Source of the DNA: Bidens hawaiensis
Lineage: Eukaryota > Streptophyta > Magnoliopsida > Asterales > Asteraceae
Assembly: GCA_021521415.1 (NCBI GenBank)
Contig: JAIQDT010000826.1
Span: forward strand, 682,001-746,000
Length of the DNA: 64,000 nucleotides
Direction of reading: 5' to 3'
Shown here: piece by piece, positions 58,221 through 64,000 of the stretch
Numbering within the stretch: position 1 is the stretch's first letter
Layout of the letters: every line of letters begins with the position of its first letter
Made by a program: the position numbers and the translations under genes
The notes under the pieces: generated by a model
Seen by the model: the letters and a program-made list of their open reading frames with translations, nothing else
What the model was told of the DNA's origin: nothing
Database searches by the model: none

Positions 58221-59693
58221 CTAAACACATTTAAACAAACAAACAAACATGGGAGTAAGTAAATAAAAACTAAAAAGAAAAGACAAAATATTTTTTTAAT
58301 TTTTGGATTTTTTAATTTTTTTTTGTTTTATTTTTTTTAATTTTTAAACTGAAAATAAAATAAAATAAAATTTTAGAAGTTCGGGTTACAAATATTTTAA
58401 ACCGACTCATTTAGATGAAAAACAAGTAAGTGCGAGTGGTTTAATTATTTACTTAAAAGCTAACGGATAACCAACTTGTTAAGACTTTTACTAGTTTATA
58501 AATCTAAAAATAATCACACCGACTCAACAAACGTCACCTCCTCCCAGCACTTTAATTGTCCCAATTAAAACCAAGTGCCAAAAACCCACAAAATTGAGTC
58601 GAAAACGAGCGAAAAGCCACACTTTGGTAAACTATATATTGCATAAAAAAAACTTGTTTTCCGGCTCGTTTTAACTACTAAAAACACTAAAATTCAACAT
58701 CTCAAACCAACAACCAACACTGAATAACTCGTTTAAACCCCATACCGACAACCCGACCGCAACCAAAACTTAAGTTTCAACAAAATCCAACCCAACCATC
58801 CGCACCCAAAAAATCACAACGAAGTTGCCAGCCCATCAAACCGCACCCAACAACTAACTTAAACAACATACTTGAACAAATCCTAACAACAAAGTTTGCA
58901 AAACTTAAGCTAAAAACTAACACTAATAATGTAAAAATTTACAAGAAATTACAAGAAATCATACCTTGGTGAAGTGTAAACCCAGATAAACTTGCAAAAA
59001 TTGAAGAGTTAAAGTGTGTGCAAGTGAGAGATTTGGTGAATTATAAGTTAAAATTAAAGGTGGGTTATGGTGTTATGGTGATGTGGTTATGATTTTGGAG
59101 GTTCAATTTGGTTAAAAATGGTGAAAAATTGGTGGATTGTGGTGTTATGGTGATATGGTTCGGCTAGGGTTCTTGGAATGAAAGGGGGATTTGTTTGAAA
59201 AAGATGAAAAGATTTGATATAAAATGGTTCAAAAAAAATTCGAAAATAGGGTGTGGGGGCCGCCGCGCTGCGCCGAGTCCGAAGGCCATTCCCCCTTCGC
59301 GCGCCACCTAGGCCGAACTGGGTGATTTTTTTTGTTTGTTGTGTGTTCGCGGACGCCAAGGCAAAGAAAGAGCCCCGTCGCGCGCGCGACGGGGTATGTT
59401 AACAGAAAGTTTTTTTTTAGTTTGGAGCCTCTTTCTGCCTTAGAAAAAAAATTTATAAAATTACATACTCATTCTTATACCCATTTTATGTTAATTTTAC
59501 GTGCAAAACTTACCTGGCATATTTCGAATCCTCGTAAAACCTCTCGTTAAGATGGTGATGATTTCTTGCAATGACCCGACGACGCAATTAAACTACAAAA
59601 ATGAAAGTTAGTGACCCAACGAAACGAAAATAAAGTAAAAGAATTATACAAACTCTACACTTGAGTTTTCACTCAAGAACCCGATTTGATGAT
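58221..59693 (-). other. Athila spacer between pol and the env-position ORF
   Basis: No gene. A GC-rich patch at 59,255-59,400 (gggccgccgcgctgcgccga) resembles the GC-rich patches in the LTRs. Confidence 0.6.
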
Positions 59694-60920
59694 TTAGTTC
59701 GATGGATCGAGGGGAGTTTCCTCCACCTCGGTTGACTGCTCTGGCCCTCCAAGATAATGCTTTAGACGATGACCGTTCACTTTCCACGAAGTTCCATTGT
59801 CCGGATTCTCTAACTCCACCGCTCCATACGGGAATACTTCTTTCACCAAATACGTTCCCGTCCACTTGGATCTCAGCTTACCTGCAAATAACTTCAAACG
59901 AGAATTATATAACAATACTTTATCACCTTTCTTGAAGTCTTTACCTCCCTTTAAACGCCTATCGTGCAACACTTTTGTCTTTTCCTTAATATCCAACGAT
60001 CGAGAATACGCCGCATCATGAAGCTCCTCTAACTCATGAATTTGAAAATACCTCTTTCTAGCGGCCTCAGTAAGATCAACATTTACCGTCTTTAACGCCC
60101 AAAATGCTCGATGTTCCATCTCCACGGGAAGATGACATGCTTTACCGTAAACTAACATAAACGGTGTAGTACCCAACGGTGTCTTATACGCGGTTATAAG
60201 TGCCCACAACGCGTCATCCAACTTCTCCGACCAATCTTTCCGACTTATCCCAACCGTCTTCTCCAAAATTCTCTTCACCCCTCTATTAGTATTCTCGACT
60301 TGACCATTCGTTTGAGGATGGTAAGCGGTAGAGGTGTGATGAGTAACTCCATAACGAGCTAATGCTTTCTCCATGACGGAATTGCAAAAATGGGTACCTC
60401 GATCACTAATAATTGCCCTTGGAGCTCCGAATCGAGTAAACAACTTCTTTAAAAACTTCACAACCACTCGAGCATCATTCGTGGCCAATGCTTGCGCTTC
60501 GACCCACTTTGAAACATAATCTATTGCCACTAGAATATACTTGTGACCACCGGAAACGGGAAACGGTCTCATAAAATCGATGCCCCAAACATCAAAAATT
60601 TCAAGAGTTTGTATGGGGTTTTGAGGCATCTCGTTTTTCGATGAAATATTTCCGGTGCGTTGATAAGCGTCACAAGTCTTGACAAATTCCACCGCATCTT
60701 TGACAACCGACGGCCAATAAAAACCACTATCAAATACCTTTTGAGCCGTGGCATGCGCTCCATGATGACCTCCCGTTAGACCTTCATGAACATGCTTTAG
60801 AATATTCAACCCTTCTTCTTTCGACACACATCTTATGAGAATTCGGTCACCGCCAATCTTTAACAGATAAGGATCGTCCCAAACATACCGATTGACATCC
60901 CGGAAAAACTTCTTCTTTTG
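59694..60920 (-). pseudogene. Athila integrase, one key Cys lost
   Basis: Zinc-binding region [20 protein letters not shown] and [13 protein letters not shown]: the second Cys of the usual CxxC is Tyr (TAT, 60,663-60,665), so the HHCC site is incomplete. The catalytic core keeps D, D and E in [27 protein letters not shown] and [11 protein letters not shown]. The C-terminus has [20 protein letters not shown] and [15 protein letters not shown]. An in-frame TAA at about 60,918-60,920 separates it from RNase H. Integrase inserts element cDNA into host DNA. Confidence 0.92.
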
Positions 60921-61455
60921 TTAAGTAGTCATCCCTTTCAACACAAGGCCCGTAGACAAAAAATTAGCAAAATCGGTGAACCATGGCAAACCTTGCTTTT
61001 CGGCCGTAACAAAATCAATCGACTCGTGCGGAAATCTATCACCAATTGCTTCTTCGCGAATCTCTTCTCTCTTCGGATCTTCTAAACGAGAAAGATGATC
61101 CGCCGCAACATTTTCCGCCCCCTTCTTGTCTTTAATCTCTATATCAAACTCGGAAAGTAAGAGAATCCACCGTATGAGACGGGGCTTTGCGTCTTTCTTG
61201 TGAAAGAGAAAACGCAACGCCGCATGATCGGTAAAAACGGTGGTCTTTGAAAGTACGAGATAAGACCGGAACTTATCAAATGCAAACACAACGCCTAAAA
61301 GTTCCTTTTCGGTGGTGGTTTAGTTCTCTTGGGCATCATTCAAAGTCTTGCTTGCATATAGGGTGAAAATGTTTATCACGCCTTTGCCCCAAAACCGTTC
61401 CAACCGCATAATCGCTCGCATCACACATGAGCTCAAAAGGTAAATTCAAATCCGG
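60921..61455 (-). pseudogene. Athila RNase H and connection, broken
   Basis: RNase H motifs: FELMCDASDYAVGTVL (61,380-61,440), then after a frameshift near 61,350 ASKTLNDAQEN, an in-frame TAA at about 61,320, [18 protein letters not shown] and [11 protein letters not shown], ending with [14 protein letters not shown]. The stop at 61,456-61,458 separates it from RT. Confidence 0.9.
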
Positions 61456-63282
61456 TTATACGAGAATAGGAGCACTTACGAGTTGATCTTTCAGAAACTT
61501 GAACGCCTTCAAACAATCTTCATCGAAAACAAACGGGACATCTTTCTCTAATAACCGGGTCATCGGGCGGGTAATCTTTGAAAAGTCTTTAATAAATCGC
61601 CGGTAGAAACCCGCATGACCAAGAAAAATTCTTATAGCTTTAACATTTGTCGGTGGAGGAAGCCTACTAATCGTATCAATCTTCGCCCGATCCACCTCTA
61701 TACCATCTCTTGAAATTTTATGACCCAGAACTATCCTTTCCGTCACCATAAAGTGACACTTTTTCCAATTTAACATCAATTTTGCCTCGATACACCTCTT
61801 CAACATTTTCTCAAGATTAACTAAACAATTATCGAAAGAGTTACCGTACACCGAAAAATCATCCATAAAAACCTCCTTGGATGTCTCAATCATATCCTGA
61901 AAAATTGCCACCATACAACGCTGAAAAGTAGCCAGAGCATTACACAACCCAAACGGCATGCGACGATACGCATATGTACCATACGGACACGTAAAAGTCG
62001 TCTTCTCTTGGTCTTCCAGTGCGATTGGAATCTGAAAATAACCTGAAAAACCGTTAAGAAAACAATAAAACTGTTGACCCATGAGACGCTCCAACATTTG
62101 ATCAATAAACGGCAACGGGAAGTGGTTTTTGCGAGTAGCATCATTCAACCTCCGGTAGTCAATACAAACCCGCCAACCGGTAACCGTACGCGAAGGGATA
62201 AGTTCATTCTTCACGTTCATGACAACCGTCATCCCCCCTTTCTTTGGAACAACTTGAGTCGGACTCACCCATGGAGAGTCCGAAATTGGATAAATCACCC
62301 CGGCATCCAACAACTTAAGAACCTCTTTCTTGACAACTTCTTTCATATTTGGATTCAAACGCCTTTGGGGTTGAACCACTGGTTTATATTCATCTTCCAT
62401 CAAAATCCGGTGGGTACAATAAGCGGGGCTAATACCTTGAATATCCGAAAGTCTCCATGCAATCGCCCCTTTATTCATCTTCAACACTTCTATCAACTTT
62501 GACTTTTCTTCCTCACTCAACTTAGACGAAACAATAACGGGCAAATCCGAACCCTCTTTAAGATACGCATACTCTAAATGTGACGGAAGTACCTTTAATT
62601 CCAACGGAGCGGGTTTTTCCGCCTCTACTTCACAAATAATCTCACTAACCTCCATAATCTCCGCCGAACACGAAACATCATCTACCAATATTTCCTCACC
62701 ATCCTCCATAATTTCCGTCAACTCGTCATCCATCTCCATCCAAACCAAATCGGTACCACAAATATAATCAAGACACTTATCAAAACCCGGAATAAAAGAA
62801 TTTAGAAAATATACCGAATGGAATGGACCACTAACATCGTCACTATCATCCCGGTGCTTCATTGACTTTGCAATATCATAAGTAACATTCTTGTCACCAA
62901 CCCGAAGTGTAATTCGCCCCTCATACACATCAATAAGAGCCTTAGCCGTTCTCAAAAACGGCCGACCAAGAATAATGGGGACTTTATCGTCGGCTTCCAT
63001 GTCAAGTACCACAAAATCAACCGGAAATACAAACTTGTTAACTTTGACTAATAAATTTTCAATAATACCTCGCGAATACTTAACCGAACGATCCGCCAAC
63101 GACAACGACATACGAGTCGGTGTAAGCTCAACCAACTCCAACTTCTCAAACAACGAATACGGCATAAGATTAATACTCGCACCCAAATCCGCCAATGCTT
63201 GACTCATCATATCACTTCCGAACGTGCACGGGATTGTAAACACACCAGGATCCGACAACTTTTCCGAAACCCGGTTCAACAC
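61456..63282 (-). pseudogene. Athila protease and reverse transcriptase, catalytic Asp changed
   Basis: A 608-codon open stretch. Protease: ALADLGASINLMPYSLF at about residue 30, IILGRPFLRTAKALIDV at about 103. RT: SPWVSPTQVVPKKGGMTVVM, RVCIDYRRLNDATRKNHFPL, RRMPFGLCNALATFQRCM, EVFMDDFSVYGNS. The first catalytic block reads YCFLNGFSGY, where D is expected: codon AAC at 62,053-62,055 (GAC to AAC). With this Asn the polymerase should be inactive even though the frame is open. CNALATF also differs from the usual CNAPATF. The frame continues into integrase only after stops. Confidence 0.93.
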
Positions 63283-64000
63283 TACCGCCGAACAATCCCC
63301 GCTAAGTGGAATAGAAAAATCTCCCCCAACCGATCTTTTCTCTTGAGTAAATCTTTCAAAAATTTCGCATACTTTGGCATGTGTTGGAGGGCTTTAACAA
63401 ACGGAAGATTAATTTTCAATTGTCAGAACATATCTAGAAAATGCCCGTATTCCCTCGTGTATTTTTGATTCTTGAGAAGAGCGGCATAAGGAACATGGGT
63501 AATATTAATTTCAAGTGGTGGCCGAAATACGACCGAGTTTATCTCAACTTGTGGCTCAATAATTGGTGTTTTACTATGCGACTTACCCGGAGCCTCCAAC
63601 TCGATCTTTTCATCCACCGCTTCCTCTTCTTCAACTCCACCCGTTTCCTTAACTACCTCGGGACCCAAAACCCTTCCGCTACGAGTAGTAATCGCTTTCA
63701 ACTGAGCAGCCGGATTAGTCTGAGTAGAACCCGAAAACTGTCCTTGAGGCCTTTCTTCGAGAAGACGAGCAATATCACCAACGGTTCTTTGAATATCGAG
63801 AATAGAAGATTGTTGATTCTTGATGAGCATATCGTGTTCGGTCAACTTTTTCTGTGTGACTTGATCTCTCTCCAAGATTTGCTTCATCATCTCCTCTAGA
63901 CGTCCCATGCTTCCATTAGGATCCTGCACATTATTTTGAACATTAGTACCATTGTTATTATTATTATTACTGTACTAACCTTGTCCATGATTGTAAGAAT
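63283..64000 (-). pseudogene. Athila gag C-terminal part
   Basis: MGRLEEMMKQILERDQVTQK, the LKAITTRSGRVLGPEVV motif (typical Athila gag-protease link), YAALLKNQKYTREYGHFLDM, then a TGA at 63,423-63,425, QLKINLPFVKALQHMPKYAK, and a frameshift in a G run near 63,320 before protease. The N-terminal part is beyond the window. Confidence 0.88.

Larger units (their letters stand above)
53271..64000 (-). mobile_element. Athila-type Ty3/gypsy retrotransposon, partial at window end
   Basis: Minus-strand element whose 3' LTR is at 53,271-55,001; going right come an env-position ORF, integrase, RNase H, RT, protease and gag, cut by the window end. Inserted in the copia relic; the left flank is AGGGC. 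Same family as 1-3298 but a separate insertion. Several stops and frameshifts show that it is inactive. Confidence 0.9.

Noticed and set aside
59087..59550. 90- and 72-codon frames next to a GC-rich patch
   Set aside because: Non-coding Athila spacer; no motif and no conservation with the other copy visible.

Overview
The window is nuclear DNA from a flowering plant. The evidence is a full set of plant mobile-element families (Athila, Tekay-like and Tat-lineage Ty3/gypsy elements, a Ty1/copia relic, hAT, Mutator-like and PIF/Harbinger-type elements, tRNA-derived SINEs) and one plant-specific gene, an FCS-like zinc finger (FLZ) gene with one intron. A eudicot is likely; the species cannot be fixed from the sequence. 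Most of the 64 kb is layered transposon DNA at various stages of decay, so this is an intergenic, repeat-rich block rather than a gene cluster.

Layout. 1-3298: 5' end of a minus-strand Athila element (gag relic, tRNA-Asp-type primer binding site, 1.67-kb LTR). 4.5-10.8 kb: small DNA transposons, including four alternating-orientation pieces of a decayed hAT transposase that are themselves hit by two copies of one GGTACC-rich hAT MITE, plus a 639-bp hAT element. 11.4-14.25 kb: probable 2.9-kb solo LTR containing two tandem repeats. 15.88-16.41 kb: the FLZ gene with its own TATA box, followed by a SINE. 17.16-26.94 kb: a Mutator-like inverted-repeat element holding a PIF-type MITE and a broken plus-strand Tekay-like gypsy element (18,299-26,564) with an extra ORF in front of gag. 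27-32 kb: a second SINE copy and several MITEs/hAT elements with clear target-site duplications.

32,990-42,144 is the most striking object: a young LTR element with a perfect 5-bp target duplication and two nearly identical LTRs. On its minus strand it has one intact 485-codon Tat-type gag but no protease, RT, RNase H or integrase, only a stub of the pol 3' end. On the opposite strand it carries a five-exon, roughly 912-codon gene with its own TATA box, a Transposase_28-like ('putative gypsy type transposon') N-terminal part and a long coiled coil. It looks like a non-autonomous element that moves with a partner's polymerase while carrying an antisense gene. One extra G in a G6 run breaks exon 4 in this copy.

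42.7-44.2 kb: a foldback/Mutator-like element whose core is a minisatellite in inverted halves (cattgtgt / acacaatg). 44.4-48.1 kb: small repeats. 48,104-53,270: a decayed plus-strand copia element (LTR, primer site, RT and RNase H scars), interrupted at 53,270 by a second minus-strand Athila element (3' LTR 53,271-55,001, an ORF in the env position at 56,715-58,220, integrase, RNase H, RT/protease and gag up to the window edge). Its reading frames hold stops and frameshifts, and its RT and integrase have each lost a key residue.

Order of events readable from nesting: hAT relics before MITEs; Mutator-like element before Tourist MITE and Tekay; copia before Athila; the gag-only Tat element is among the youngest. 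Apart from the FLZ gene, no gene with a likely host role was recognised.
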